Assembly: GCF_016025525.2 (NCBI RefSeq)
Contig: NZ_JACSGR010000005.1
Coordinates: 186,001 to 250,000, forward strand
DNA: 64,000 nt
Reading direction: 5' to 3'
DNA from: Eikenella glucosivorans
GTDB taxonomy: Bacteria; Pseudomonadota; Gammaproteobacteria; Burkholderiales; Neisseriaceae
In this document: positions 26,411 through 34,171 of the stretch, in pieces
Layout: every line of letters starts with the position of its first letter
How positions within the stretch are numbered: position 1 is the first letter of the stretch
Program-made: the position numbers and the translations under genes
Notes under the pieces: model-generated
What the model was told of the DNA's origin: nothing
The model's database searches: none
The model's input: only the letters and a program-made list of their open reading frames with translations

Positions 26411-27181
26411 TCAGTCTTGCGGATAGAGATGATTAAATTGCGGCTCAAGCAGGTTCAGGGTGAAGGTTTCGTGATTGACCAGTCCCACGGTTTTGTCGCT
26501 GTCATACAGTTGATACAGGAATCCGGCCATTTCTTCGGCGGTGTTGTATTTGTTGAAATAGAGGCTGTCTTCGCCGTAGGTAATGTTGTCATCCTGCATG
26601 GCGGTTTTGGCGAAATCGGTTTTGGTGGAGGCGGGGGCGAGGACTTTGACGCGCAGTTTGGCGCCGGTCATTTTCATTTCGTGCGCAAGGCCTTCGCTAA
26701 AAGCGCTGACGTAGTATTTGCTGGCGCAATAGCTGGTGGCAAGCGGGGCGAGGTTGTAGCCCGCGCCCGAGGAGATGTTGATGAGCTGCGCGCCCGCTTT
26801 ATCCGCATGGTCTTTGACAAAGAGGATGGACAGCACGGTCAGGGCTTCCACGTTCAGGCGGATCATGCTTAATACGCGGTTGATATCGTGTTCTTTGACG
26901 GTTTCGAGAATGCCGAAGCCGGCGTTGTTAATCCAGGTTTCCAGCGGGTATTGCGCGATGCTTTGGTAGAGTTCGGGCAGTCGCTCAATGTCGCTTAAAT
27001 CAAAGGGCTTGATGATGATGTCGATATGGGGGAATGCTGCCGCAATGCTGTTTTTTATTTCGTTGAGTTGCTGTTCGCGACGGGCAACGAGTATCAGGTT
27101 TTTGCCTTTCGCGGCGAAGAGGCGTGCGGCGGCTTCGCCAATGCCGCCACTGGCGCCGGTAATTACGGTGTAGGGATTCAT
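26411..27181 (-). CDS. SDR family NAD(P)-dependent oxidoreductase (YqjQ/DltE-like)
   Basis: 256 residues. TVITGASGGIGEAAARLFA carries the TGxxxGIG cofactor motif (about 8-14), NNAG is present (WINNAGFGIL), and YCASKYYV gives the catalytic Tyr-x3-Lys. This branch of classical SDRs often acts on short-chain carbonyls; the substrate cannot be named. In the same direction as the NTF2-like gene upstream (84-base gap) and the epimerase downstream. Confidence 0.88.
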   Translation of the reverse strand: MNPYTVITGASGGIGEAAARLFAAKGKNLILVARREQQLNEIKNSIAAAFPHIDIIIKPFDLSDIERLPELYQSIAQYPLETWINNAGFGILETVKEHDINRVLSMIRLNVEALTVLSILFVKDHADKAGAQLINISSGAGYNLAPLATSYCASKYYVSAFSEGLAHEMKMTGAKLRVKVLAPASTKTDFAKTAMQDDNITYGEDSLYFNKYNTAEEMAGFLYQLYDSDKTVGLVNHETFTLNLLEPQFNHLYPQD

Positions 27182-27264
27182 TTGTTTGTCCTTTTATTAA
27201 AAAACCGGTGAATGGACGTGATGCCGTCCATTCGCCGTGATTTGGCAAGGTTGCCGGGCGGGTT

Positions 27265-27585
27265 TTATCCGCTGATTTCCAGCCGTTCGATCAGGCTACC
27301 TGAAATGGTAAAGACAAATTGCAACTTGATCGGGCTGCCCGGGAAGTTGCCGCTGACTTCGGCGGTGACGACGGTCTGGTTACCGTGGGTTGTGGCGGCA
27401 ATGGGGGTATTGACCACCTGCACGGCGGCGGCAGATGCGGCGTGCCAGTCCCGGATGGCGGCGTGGCCACGATGTTCGCGGTTTTCATCGTAAACCACGG
27501 CGTTTGCGGTGAAGCAGTCGGCGATGGCTTGCAAATCGGCAGCGGCAAAATAAGCAGCAACGGGGGTGGGTAAGATTAATCTCAT
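27265..27585 (-). CDS. NTF2-like (SnoaL-type) family protein
   Basis: 106 residues beginning MRLILPTPVAAYFAAADLQA, with the NTF2/SnoaL sequence pattern ADCFTANAVVYDENREHRG, HAAIRDWH and a final strand VFTISGSLIERLEISG. Small cone-fold proteins of this type are isomerases, hydrolases or binding proteins; no specific role can be assigned. The start at 27585 follows AGGAG; an upstream in-frame start reads into a Correia remnant. A perfect eikDUS (27293-27304) is built into the C-terminal coding part (ISGSL). Confidence 0.8.
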   Translation of the reverse strand: MRLILPTPVAAYFAAADLQAIADCFTANAVVYDENREHRGHAAIRDWHAASAAAVQVVNTPIAATTHGNQTVVTAEVSGNFPGSPIKLQFVFTISGSLIERLEISG

Positions 27586-27601
27586 TGGAATTCTCCTAAA
27601 A

Positions 27602-27671
27602 TATAGCGGATTACATTTAAAAAGTATGGCAAGGAGAGGCAACGCTAACGGTTTAAATTTAATTTACTATA
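27602..27671. repeat. Degenerate, internally deleted Correia element
   Basis: TATAGCGGATTACATTTAAA at the left and GGTTTAAATTTAATTTACTA-TA at the right resemble Correia ends. The middle GGCAAGGAGAGGCAACGC matches the inner block GGCAAGGCGAGGCAACGC of the element. About 35 bases are missing compared with the intact copy at 313-419. Confidence 0.65.
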
Positions 27672-27724
27672 AAACAGATTTTAAGATTTTGGGAGTAACA
27701 GAGATAGCAGTTTTAATGGCTTGA

Positions 27725-27762
27725 AGGTCGTCTGAAAACGGATTTTAGTTTTCAGACGACCT
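27725..27762. terminator. Inverted AGGTCGTCTGAA pair (N. mucosa-type DUS)
   Basis: AGGTCGTCTGAAAAC (27725) pairs with GTTTTCAGACGACCT (ending 27762); T-run TTTTTT on the plus side. This uptake dialect belongs to Neisseria (mucosa group) and not to Eikenella. Confidence 0.85.
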
Positions 27763-27874
27763 TTTTTATTCCAACCATAGGGTGGGTTTGCTAACCCGCC
27801 ATAAAATGTAAACGGTGGGCTGGCAAGCACACCCCCAACCAGTCAAATTTTAAAGACAATTTGCAAACCGCCCT

Positions 27875-28342
27875 CTACTTCGCCACATCCTTTTCCACCT
27901 TATCCTTTTCTACTGCCACATCATCAAACCCCACCCATTCGCCGGAAGTGCTGTCCAATAAAGCTAGGCGCAGGGGGTTGCCGTTGCTTTTGCGGACGAA
28001 GCGCAGCGGCACTTTTTCCCAGCCGGATAAATTCCATTTACTGCCCACTTGCGCCAATGCCACCATCACCAACGCCAAATCCTTACCCTGTTCGGTGAGA
28101 TGGTATTCATAGCGCGCGGGGCTGGTTTGGTATTGCTGTTTCTCGATTAAGCCGTGCTGTTCCAACTGTTTTAAACGGCTGCTTAAAGTGGCGTGGGTGA
28201 TGTTGCTGCTTTCGCTGAAATCGCTGTATCGGCTCACACCTAACATTAAATCGCGCAAAATCAGCCCTGCCCATTTGTCGCCCATCACGCCGAGTACATC
28301 GGCAATCGGGCAGACGATATTATCAAAATCATTTGATTTCAT
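27875..28342 (-). CDS. HxlR family transcriptional regulator
   Basis: 155 residues. A winged helix with CPIADVLGVMGDKWAGLILRDL, YSDFSE, ITHATLSSRLKQLEQHGLIEK and YEYHLTEQGKDL, the full HxlR pattern. The conserved Cys (about 11) near the N terminus is the redox- or electrophile-sensing residue in relatives such as HypR and QorR. A Lys-rich tail (VEKDKVEKDVAK) is unusual. It is divergent from an SDR-tautomerase pair and probably controls it through the inverted repeat at 28400-28418. Confidence 0.9.
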   Translation of the reverse strand: MKSNDFDNIVCPIADVLGVMGDKWAGLILRDLMLGVSRYSDFSESSNITHATLSSRLKQLEQHGLIEKQQYQTSPARYEYHLTEQGKDLALVMVALAQVGSKWNLSGWEKVPLRFVRKSNGNPLRLALLDSTSGEWVGFDDVAVEKDKVEKDVAK

Positions 28343-28399
28343 TCGATTTTTTCCTTTGTTTGGATTGCTTGGGTGCTATTTTAACAAAAAAATTCTCAA

Positions 28400-28445
28400 A
28401 ACTCTAATCATAAGAGTTTACAACTCTAATTATTGAAGTTACAAT
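28400..28445 (+). promoter_or_regulatory. Promoter and putative HxlR operator
   Basis: TTTACA (28417-28422), 17 bases, TACAAT (28440-28445) give a sigma-70 promoter for the SDR-tautomerase pair. AACTCT-7-AGAGTT (28400-28418) overlaps its -35 element, and AACTCTAAT recurs at 28422-28430. HxlR proteins bind such repeats between divergent genes. Confidence 0.6.
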
Positions 28446-28493
28446 GGCGTCACTTTCAACCGATAACCCGTTTTAAACAATAGAAGGAAACAA

Positions 28494-29282
28494 ATGATGA
28501 ACAATCAACAAACCGCACTTATCACCGGCGCCTCTTCAGGTATCGGCGCAGTGTACGCAGACCGTTTGGCACAACGCGGCTACAACTTGGTATTGGTGGC
28601 ACGCCGTCTTGACCGTTTACAAGCGTTGGCGGATAAATTGCAAGCCGCTTACGGCATAAATGTGCAAATCCACGCCGCTGACTTGGCTGCGGAAGACGGT
28701 CAAAGCAGCACCGCGCAATTAGTGGAAACCCTGCCGCAACTGAATGTGTTGGTGAACTGTGCAGGCTTGGGCGCGTTGGGCTTTGTGGGCAACGTGAGCT
28801 GGGCGGAAATGGACAATATGATTAAAGTGAACGTGCAGGCGTTGTCCCGCCTTTCATTGGCGGCGGCAAAACGTTTCAGCGCAGAAAAACAGGGCAAAAT
28901 CGTGAACATCGGCTCGATTGTGGCGATGTACCCGTCCGCCGGTGCAGGCGCGTACAGCGCATCCAAAGCCTATGTGTTGAATTTTACCCGAGCCTTACAC
29001 GCCGAACTTGAACCGCAAGGCGCGTTCGCCCAAGTGGTGATGCCCGGACCGGTGAAATCCGAATTTTTCGGCGACAAACCGTCCCCATTCCCCGAACAAT
29101 TATTTATGAGCGCGGAAACACTGGTGGACACCGCCCTTGCCGCACTCGACCAAGGCGAAACCGTATGCTACCCGAACTTGCACGAAATCGAAAAATGGCA
29201 GCAATTTGAAGGCGCACGCGGACAACTGATGCAAGCCCTAACCCAAACCGGCGCACCGGCAGCACGTTATCAATCCAATTAA
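28494..29282 (+). CDS. SDR family oxidoreductase
   Basis: 262 residues. ALITGASSGIGAVYADRLAQRG (TGxxxGIG) is followed by NCAGLGALG and YSASKAYVLNFTRAL with the catalytic Tyr-x3-Lys. Second copy of the same SDR type in the island, but with different codon use, tending to CAA, AAA and TTG. The first coding bases contain ACCGCACTT (28512-28520), the Pasteurellaceae uptake core in reverse, suggesting a Haemophilus/Aggregatibacter-type origin. Preceded by AAGGAAAC and divergent from HxlR; a tautomerase gene follows after 20 bases. Confidence 0.9.
   Translation: MMNNQQTALITGASSGIGAVYADRLAQRGYNLVLVARRLDRLQALADKLQAAYGINVQIHAADLAAEDGQSSTAQLVETLPQLNVLVNCAGLGALGFVGNVSWAEMDNMIKVNVQALSRLSLAAAKRFSAEKQGKIVNIGSIVAMYPSAGAGAYSASKAYVLNFTRALHAELEPQGAFAQVVMPGPVKSEFFGDKPSPFPEQLFMSAETLVDTALAALDQGETVCYPNLHEIEKWQQFEGARGQLMQALTQTGAPAARYQSN
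28512..28520 (-). repeat. Pasteurellaceae uptake core AAGTGCGGT inside the SDR gene
   Basis: ACCGCACTT on the plus strand, within the codons for QTALI. Confidence 0.8.
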
Positions 29283-29302
29283 GCAAAAAGAAGGAAAACA
29301 TC

Positions 29303-29722
29303 ATGCCAATGTGGAAAATTTATCACCCTGAAAACGCATTCAGCGACCAAGACAAAGCCGAAATGGCGACCAAAATCACCGATTTATACGCCGGTTTCCT
29401 GCCGCGTTTTTATGTAAACGTGCTGTTCCACCCGTTGAACGACAAGCAACTTTACATCGGCGGCGAACCGACCACCGACTTCGTGCGCGTGACGATTAAC
29501 CACATCGCCCGCTCGATCAAAGACGCAGAAACCCAACAAAAATTCTTGGCGGCTTGCTCACGGATTTTGAAACCCTACATCGAAGACCGAAACTACCGTT
29601 GGGAACTGCATATCGGCGAAACCCCAATCGAACTCTGGACGGTCAACGGCTTCAAACCGCCGATGCCGAACACGGAAGGCGAAAAGAAATGGCGCGAAGA
29701 AAATCGGGCCAGTGCGTATTAA
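29303..29722 (+). CDS. Tautomerase family protein
   Basis: 139 residues. Begins MPMWKIYHPENAFSDQDKAEMATKITDLYA, giving the N-terminal Pro1 of the tautomerase superfamily after Met removal, with FYVNVLFHPL and a long C-terminal part (WELHIGETPIELWTVNGFKPP). This resembles the Tautomerase_3/cis-CaaD-like branch seen in fungi and bacteria; Arg residues are present but I cannot assign the reaction. Probably co-transcribed with the upstream SDR (20-base gap, AAGAAGGA ribosome binding site). Confidence 0.82.
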   Translation: MPMWKIYHPENAFSDQDKAEMATKITDLYAGFLPRFYVNVLFHPLNDKQLYIGGEPTTDFVRVTINHIARSIKDAETQQKFLAACSRILKPYIEDRNYRWELHIGETPIELWTVNGFKPPMPNTEGEKKWREENRASAY

Positions 29723-29727
29723 AAATC

Positions 29728-29751
29728 ATGCCGTCTGAAATCAGACGGCAT
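29728..29751 (+). terminator. Inverted ATGCCGTCTGAA terminator (Neisseria AT-DUS)
   Basis: ATGCCGTCTGA pairs perfectly with TCAGACGGCAT around two bases, followed by TTTTATTTT, 6 bases behind the tautomerase stop. This is the classic DUS terminator of N. meningitidis/gonorrhoeae and unlike any other terminator in the window. Confidence 0.92.
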
Positions 29752-29764
29752 TTTTATTTTGGGG

Positions 29765-29829
29765 AAGTGCGGTCAACATCTCAAGCGTTTATCTACCCTT
29801 AAAAACACCTCAAAAAACCGACCGCACTT
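29765..29829. repeat. Inverted pair of Pasteurellaceae uptake sequences
   Basis: AAGTGCGGTC (29765-29774) and GACCGCACTT (29820-29829) are exact uptake cores in inverted orientation, directly behind the Neisseria-type terminator and before the convergent aldehyde dehydrogenase gene. The AT-rich sequence between them fits the extended Haemophilus signal. Confidence 0.88.
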
Positions 29830-29841
29830 TTCACGCGCTTT

Positions 29842-31263
29842 TTAGCCGATCACCGCCTTCGGTTCTAAATACGCATCCAGTCCATACGCGCCGAATTCGC
29901 GGCCGTAGCCGGATTGTTTGAAGCCGCCGAAGGGGGTCATGTCGTCGTGGAAGTCGCCGTTGATGCAGATTCTGCCTGCGTCGATTCGGCTGGCGATGTA
30001 GTCGATGGTGGCGCGGTCTTTGCCGTTCACATACGCCGCCAGGCCGAACGGGCTGTCGTTGGCGATGCGGATGGCGTCGTCCACGTCTTTGTAGGGGATG
30101 ATGCACAAGACGGGGCCGAAGATTTCTTCCTGGGCGATGCGCATGCGGTTGTCCACGTTGGTGAAGACGGTGGCTTTGACGAAGTTGCCCGCTTCCCGTC
30201 CTTCGGGTTTGCCGAGGCCGCCCGCCAAAAGTTCGGCCTTGTCTTCTTCGATACCGATGCGGATGTAGTTTTGCACGTTGTGGTAGTGGCCTTCGCTGAC
30301 CATCGGGCCGATGGTGGTGGTCGGGTCTTGCGGCAGGCCGACTTTGACGCTTTCGGCGAGGGCTTTGCGGGCGATGTCGTTCACTTCGTTCAGGCGGTGG
30401 GCTGGTACGAGCAGGCGGGTGGCGGCGACGCAGGCCTGGCCGCTGTTGATGTAGCAGGCGAACAGGGCTTGCGGGATGACGGTTTCAAAATCGGCGTCAT
30501 CCAGTACGATGTTCGGCGCTTTGCCGCCCAGTTCGAGGGTAACGCGTTTCATGGTGTCAACCGCGCCTTTGGCGATGGTTTTGCCGACGCCGGTCGAGCC
30601 GGTGAAGGTGATTTTGTTGATGCCCGGGTTGCGGGTGATTTCCGCGCCGACCACGGTGCCTTTGCCCGGCACGAAGTTCACCACGCCTTTGGGCAGGCCC
30701 GCTTCGTGGAAGCATTCCATCATGACTTGGGTTTGGCGTGCGGACAGTTCGCTCGGTTTAATGACGACGGTGCAGCCGGCGGCGATGGCGGCGGAGACTT
30801 TGGTGGCGATAAAGCCGTTGCTGGAATTCCACGGGATGATGACGCCGACCACGCCGACGGGTTCGAGGCGCACTTTGGAGCGGCCGACGATGGGTTCCAA
30901 ATCGTAGGTTTTCATCAGTTCCGCCATGTTTTTGAAATCCTGCACCGCGCCGTCAATCAAGAGGCTGGAGAAATACAGCGGGCAACCGTATTCGTCCATC
31001 ATCACCTCCACCAGCTCGTCGCGGCGGCGTTTCAGGATTTCGTGCATCTTGTTCAGGTAGCCGATGCGCTCTTCTTTGCCGGTGTAGCGGAAGGTTTGAA
31101 AAGCGGCCTGCGCGGCGGCGATGGCGTTTTGTGTGTCCACTTCGTCGGCAAGGCGCACGTCGGCAGCTTTTTCGCCGGTGACGGGATTGATGAGGTCTAA
31201 CACTTCCGTGCCGTGCGGGGTGACGAATTCGCCGTTGATGTAGATTTTGTCGAGATGTTGCAT
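29842..31263 (-). CDS. Aldehyde dehydrogenase family protein
   Basis: 473 residues, normal family length. Cofactor motif FTGSTGVGKTIAKGA (about 220-234), catalytic VTLELGGKAP (Glu244) and GQACVAATR (Cys278), and GGFKQSGYGREFGAYGLDAYLEPKAV near the end. It oxidises an aldehyde to the acid with NAD(P); the sequence is of the general AldA/betaine-aldehyde-like class and the substrate is open. A near-match eikDUS in antisense (31052-31063) encodes IGYLN. The gene ends between foreign uptake sequences on both sides (29820 and 31288). Confidence 0.92.
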   Translation of the reverse strand: MQHLDKIYINGEFVTPHGTEVLDLINPVTGEKAADVRLADEVDTQNAIAAAQAAFQTFRYTGKEERIGYLNKMHEILKRRRDELVEVMMDEYGCPLYFSSLLIDGAVQDFKNMAELMKTYDLEPIVGRSKVRLEPVGVVGVIIPWNSSNGFIATKVSAAIAAGCTVVIKPSELSARQTQVMMECFHEAGLPKGVVNFVPGKGTVVGAEITRNPGINKITFTGSTGVGKTIAKGAVDTMKRVTLELGGKAPNIVLDDADFETVIPQALFACYINSGQACVAATRLLVPAHRLNEVNDIARKALAESVKVGLPQDPTTTIGPMVSEGHYHNVQNYIRIGIEEDKAELLAGGLGKPEGREAGNFVKATVFTNVDNRMRIAQEEIFGPVLCIIPYKDVDDAIRIANDSPFGLAAYVNGKDRATIDYIASRIDAGRICINGDFHDDMTPFGGFKQSGYGREFGAYGLDAYLEPKAVIG

Positions 31264-31287
31264 AAAGTTTCCTTGTGTTGTGAATAA

Positions 31288-31325
31288 ATGTCGTCTGAAA
31301 CAGGGAGACCGCGTTCAGACGACCT
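31288..31325. repeat. Inverted Neisseria-type DUS pair between divergent genes
   Basis: ATGTCGTCTGAA (31288-31299) and TTCAGACGACCT (31314-31325). They share the GTCGTCTGAA core of the mucosa-type dialect. They lie in the 5' region of the aldehyde dehydrogenase gene, so not as a terminator for it. Confidence 0.85.
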
Positions 31326-31462
31326 CGGTTTCACCGAGATTCCGATTTGCGCCAAAAAATAAAGTTACAAAAAACCGCTACGCTTCGTCCTGCTTTTCTG
31401 TGATAATGCCGCTTCGTTTTATCTATGCAATTTTGCACACATTCAATCAGTTAGGAGCAAAC

Positions 31463-32149
31463 ATGAATAAACCTGCCATCGTATTGGTACACGGCTTTTG
31501 GGGCGGCGCGGCGCATTGGGCGAAAGTGATTCCGCTTTTGCGTGCCAAAGGCTTTCACGACATCCACGCCGTTGAAAACCCGCTCACATCCCTTGCCGAC
31601 GACGCGGAGCGTACCCGCAAAATGGTGAAACAGATCGACGGCGACGTGTTGCTGGTCGGTCATTCCTACGGCGGCAAAGTGATCACCGAAATGGGCGATT
31701 TGCCGAACGTAAAAGGCCTGGTCTATATCGCCGCCTTCGCTCCTGACGCAGGCGAAAGCGCAGGCGCCATCAGCCAAGCCAATCCGCCCGAAGCCTTCGG
31801 CAACATCCAACCCGACAGCGACGGCTACCTTTGGGTCGCCCAAGACAAATACCGCGAAAGTTTCTGTCAGGATTTGGACGAAGAAACCGCTTATGTCTTG
31901 GCGGTAACGCAAAAAGCCCCGGTCGGCAGCACCTTCGGCGACACCGTGACGGCTCCCGCGTGGAAAGTGAAACCGAGCTGGTATCAGATTTCCCTGCAAG
32001 ACCGTATGATTCATCCGGCAAACCAAAAAATGATGGCGGCGCGTTTGAATGCGAAAAAAGTCATCGAACTTGAAGCCAGCCATGCCTCTTTGGCTTCCCA
32101 AGCGCAAGCCGTTGCCGATTTGATTGCCGAAGCGGCGGCTGCGGTTTAA
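31463..32149 (+). CDS. Alpha/beta hydrolase
   Basis: 228 residues. IVLVHGFWGGAAHWAKVIP carries the oxyanion HGFWGG, LLVGHSYGGKVITEMG the nucleophile Ser68, and LEASHASLASQ near the C terminus the catalytic His. This resembles the small EstA/YcjY-like or salicylate-esterase-like hydrolases without lid. The start at 31463 follows TTAGGAGC; an upstream in-frame extension overlaps the divergent gene and is rejected. An inverted mucosa-type DUS terminator follows. Confidence 0.88.
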   Translation: MNKPAIVLVHGFWGGAAHWAKVIPLLRAKGFHDIHAVENPLTSLADDAERTRKMVKQIDGDVLLVGHSYGGKVITEMGDLPNVKGLVYIAAFAPDAGESAGAISQANPPEAFGNIQPDSDGYLWVAQDKYRESFCQDLDEETAYVLAVTQKAPVGSTFGDTVTAPAWKVKPSWYQISLQDRMIHPANQKMMAARLNAKKVIELEASHASLASQAQAVADLIAEAAAAV

Positions 32150-32167
32150 GCCGTTATTTTCCGTTCG

Positions 32168-32198
32168 AGGTCGTCTGAAAAGAGTTTTCAGACGACCT
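32168..32198 (+). terminator. Inverted AGGTCGTCTGAA terminator after the hydrolase
   Basis: AGGTCGTCTGAAAA (32168) pairs with TTTTCAGACGACCT (ending 32198) around three bases; TTTTT follows. Neisseria mucosa-type dialect. Confidence 0.9.
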
Positions 32199-32213
32199 TT
32201 TTATTGACACAAA

Positions 32214-32233
32214 AAGTGCGGTCGTTTTTTCAA
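32214..32233 (+). repeat. Pasteurellaceae uptake sequence with full flank
   Basis: AAGTGCGGT (32214-32222) followed by CGTTTTTTC matches the extended Haemophilus signal (core plus nRWWWWWW). It lies between the DUS terminator and a convergent SDR gene. Confidence 0.9.
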
Positions 32234-32242
32234 ACGTTTTTA

Positions 32243-33091
32243 TCAACTGTTGGGCATAAACCCGGCTTTGCCTTCAAATGCCACGGACACCGCCAAACCT
32301 TCTTGCGCGCGTAAATCTTCCAACTGCTTGGCATACGCCTGTTCCAACGTGGCGTAAGTGTCGCTGCCCAAAGCGGTGCGCAGGCGCGGGCTTTCCTGTT
32401 GGGTCAACTCGTAAATCGCCGCCGCGATTTTTTCGGGGTCGCCGGAAATATTGGCTTCGCCGTGTTCGGCGATGTAGGCGCGCATTTGGGCGACAGTCGT
32501 GCCTTGATAGGCGTCGCTTTCCGCCGTCCAGTTCAAATTGCTGACAAAATTGGTTTTCATCGAACCCGGCTCGACGATCACGGTTTTAATGCCGAAATCC
32601 TTGATTTCCTGCGCAAGCGCTTCGGCAAAGCCTTCCAGTCCGAACTTCGCCGCGTGGTACATCACGCCCGACGCAAAGCCGACGCGCCCGCCGATGCTGG
32701 TGATGAACACAATCACGCCGGATTTTTTGGCGCGAAGAGCGGGCAAAAAGGCGCGGGTCAAATGAATCGGCGCGATCAGGTTCAAATCCAGTTGCTGCTG
32801 CACCTGCGCGTCGGTCAGCTCTTCCATCGCGCCCAAAATCGCGCCGCCGGCGTTGTTGATTAACACGTCAATGTCCTGATGCTTCGCAGCGACGGCGTGC
32901 AGGCTGCCCAAATCGGTTACATCCAGTTTTTCCGCAATCAGGCGGCTGCCGAACTCGTCTTGCAAAGCCGCCAACGCCTCGGGCTTGCGCACCGCCGCGA
33001 CCACCGTATGCCCCGCGTTCAGCACGGTTTTCACCAGTTCCAAACCCAAACCGCCGGACGCGCCGGTGATAAAAAATTTCTGTGCCATCAT
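32243..33091 (-). CDS. SDR family oxidoreductase
   Basis: 282 residues. FFITGASGGLGLELVKTVLNAG with the TGxxxGLG motif, NNAGGAILG, and YHAAKFGLEGFAEALAQE with the Tyr-x3-Lys pair. Typical for SDRs that reduce ketones or aldehydes with NADPH; substrate unknown. The divergent AraC regulator gene suggests that it is a target of that regulator. A second Met one codon later is an equally possible start. Confidence 0.88.
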   Translation of the reverse strand: MMAQKFFITGASGGLGLELVKTVLNAGHTVVAAVRKPEALAALQDEFGSRLIAEKLDVTDLGSLHAVAAKHQDIDVLINNAGGAILGAMEELTDAQVQQQLDLNLIAPIHLTRAFLPALRAKKSGVIVFITSIGGRVGFASGVMYHAAKFGLEGFAEALAQEIKDFGIKTVIVEPGSMKTNFVSNLNWTAESDAYQGTTVAQMRAYIAEHGEANISGDPEKIAAAIYELTQQESPRLRTALGSDTYATLEQAYAKQLEDLRAQEGLAVSVAFEGKAGFMPNS

Positions 33092-33215
33092 TATCCTCTT
33101 GCTTCATGGTTGAAAAACAGGATAATTATAGAATCAGGCAAACCAAAAGCGGTAACACGATTCTCCAAAATGCTTGCCTGATTATACAAATACCGACAAT
33201 ATTGAATGTAAAACG

Positions 33216-34082
33216 ATGAACGCAAACCTAAAACAGCTCACCCAAAAGACGTTAGACCTTCTGCCCCAAGAGATCGATTGGCAAACCCCCATCGCCGATT
33301 TGACCCTCTACCGCACGGACAGCCCAGCCGCCGACATCAGCTACCTGCAAGAACCCAGCATCTGCCTGATTTTGCAAGGCGAAAAAAGCGTGCGCCTCGG
33401 CGAACACCAATACCGCTACGGCAACGGGCAACTCGCCTGCTATTCGGTGGATTTGCCGCTGATTGCCGACGTGTTGAGCGGCAGCGCAGACTGCCCGAAC
33501 CTCGGCATCAAACTCAACCTCAACTGCGAGCTTTTGCTCAACGTCATGCAGGAAATGGGCGTCGTGCGCGAAGACACCCGCGACAGCGGCGCATTAACCG
33601 TCGGCACCCCGTCCGACGCCCTTATCGGCGCCTATATCCGCCTGCTCGATTTGCTGGAAAATCCAAACGATATTCCCATCCTCGCCCCGCTGATTCAAAA
33701 AGAAATCTACTACCGGCTTTTAATCGGCGAACAAGGCGAGAGAATCAGGCAAATCATCCGCCTCGGCGGCCACCTCATGCAAATCAGCCGCGCCATCGGC
33801 TACCTGAAAACCCACTTCGCCGATACCCTCAGCGTGCAGCAGCTCGCCGACCTCTGCGGCATGAGCCTCTCCGGCTTCTACCACCACTTTCGCCACCTCA
33901 CCGGCATCAGCCCCCTGCAATACCAAAAACAACTGCGCCTGACCGAAGCCCAACGCCTCATCAAAACCAAAAGCCTGAACCTCACCCTCGCCGCCATCGC
34001 CCACCAAGTCGGCTATGAAAGCGCATCACAGTTTTCACGGGAATATAAACGATATTTCGGACGGCCGCCGTCGGAAGAATAA
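33216..34082 (+). CDS. AraC family transcriptional regulator
   Basis: 288 residues. The N-terminal AraC_N-type domain (ICLILQGEKSVRLGEHQYRYG) is followed by a C-terminal double helix-turn-helix (about 195-288: VQQLADLCGMSLSGFYHHFRHLTGISPLQYQKQLRL, then LAAIAHQVGYESASQFSREYKRYFGRPP). This N-domain class often controls nearby aldehyde or quinone reductases. Divergent from an SDR gene with a 124-base gap. The start at 33216 is preferred as the family N terminus begins there. An in-frame GGCTACCTGAAAA (33799) encodes GYLKT, an eikDUS with one mismatch, so the gene has had time to fit the Eikenella dialect or comes from a related one. Confidence 0.92.
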   Translation: MNANLKQLTQKTLDLLPQEIDWQTPIADLTLYRTDSPAADISYLQEPSICLILQGEKSVRLGEHQYRYGNGQLACYSVDLPLIADVLSGSADCPNLGIKLNLNCELLLNVMQEMGVVREDTRDSGALTVGTPSDALIGAYIRLLDLLENPNDIPILAPLIQKEIYYRLLIGEQGERIRQIIRLGGHLMQISRAIGYLKTHFADTLSVQQLADLCGMSLSGFYHHFRHLTGISPLQYQKQLRLTEAQRLIKTKSLNLTLAAIAHQVGYESASQFSREYKRYFGRPPSEE

Positions 34083-34087
34083 TCAAA

Positions 34088-34099
34088 AGGCAGCCTGAA
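34088..34099. repeat. Kingella-type DUS
   Basis: AGGCAGCCTGAA, the dialect associated with Kingella, six bases behind the AraC stop. Confidence 0.75.
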
Positions 34100-34114
34100 A
34101 CCCCGCCACCACAA

Positions 34115-34155
34115 AAAACGGCCTGAAACCGCCCCATCTGGTTTCAAGCCGTTTT
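34115..34155 (+). terminator. Hairpin terminator between araC-type and flavin reductase genes
   Basis: AAAACGGC-CT-GAAACC pairs with GGTTTC-AA-GCCGTTTT around a 9-base loop, giving an interrupted 14-bp stem with T-rich end. It serves two convergent genes and is not built from a complete DUS. Confidence 0.75.
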
Positions 34156-34171
34156 CGTATGCTTCGGGCCG

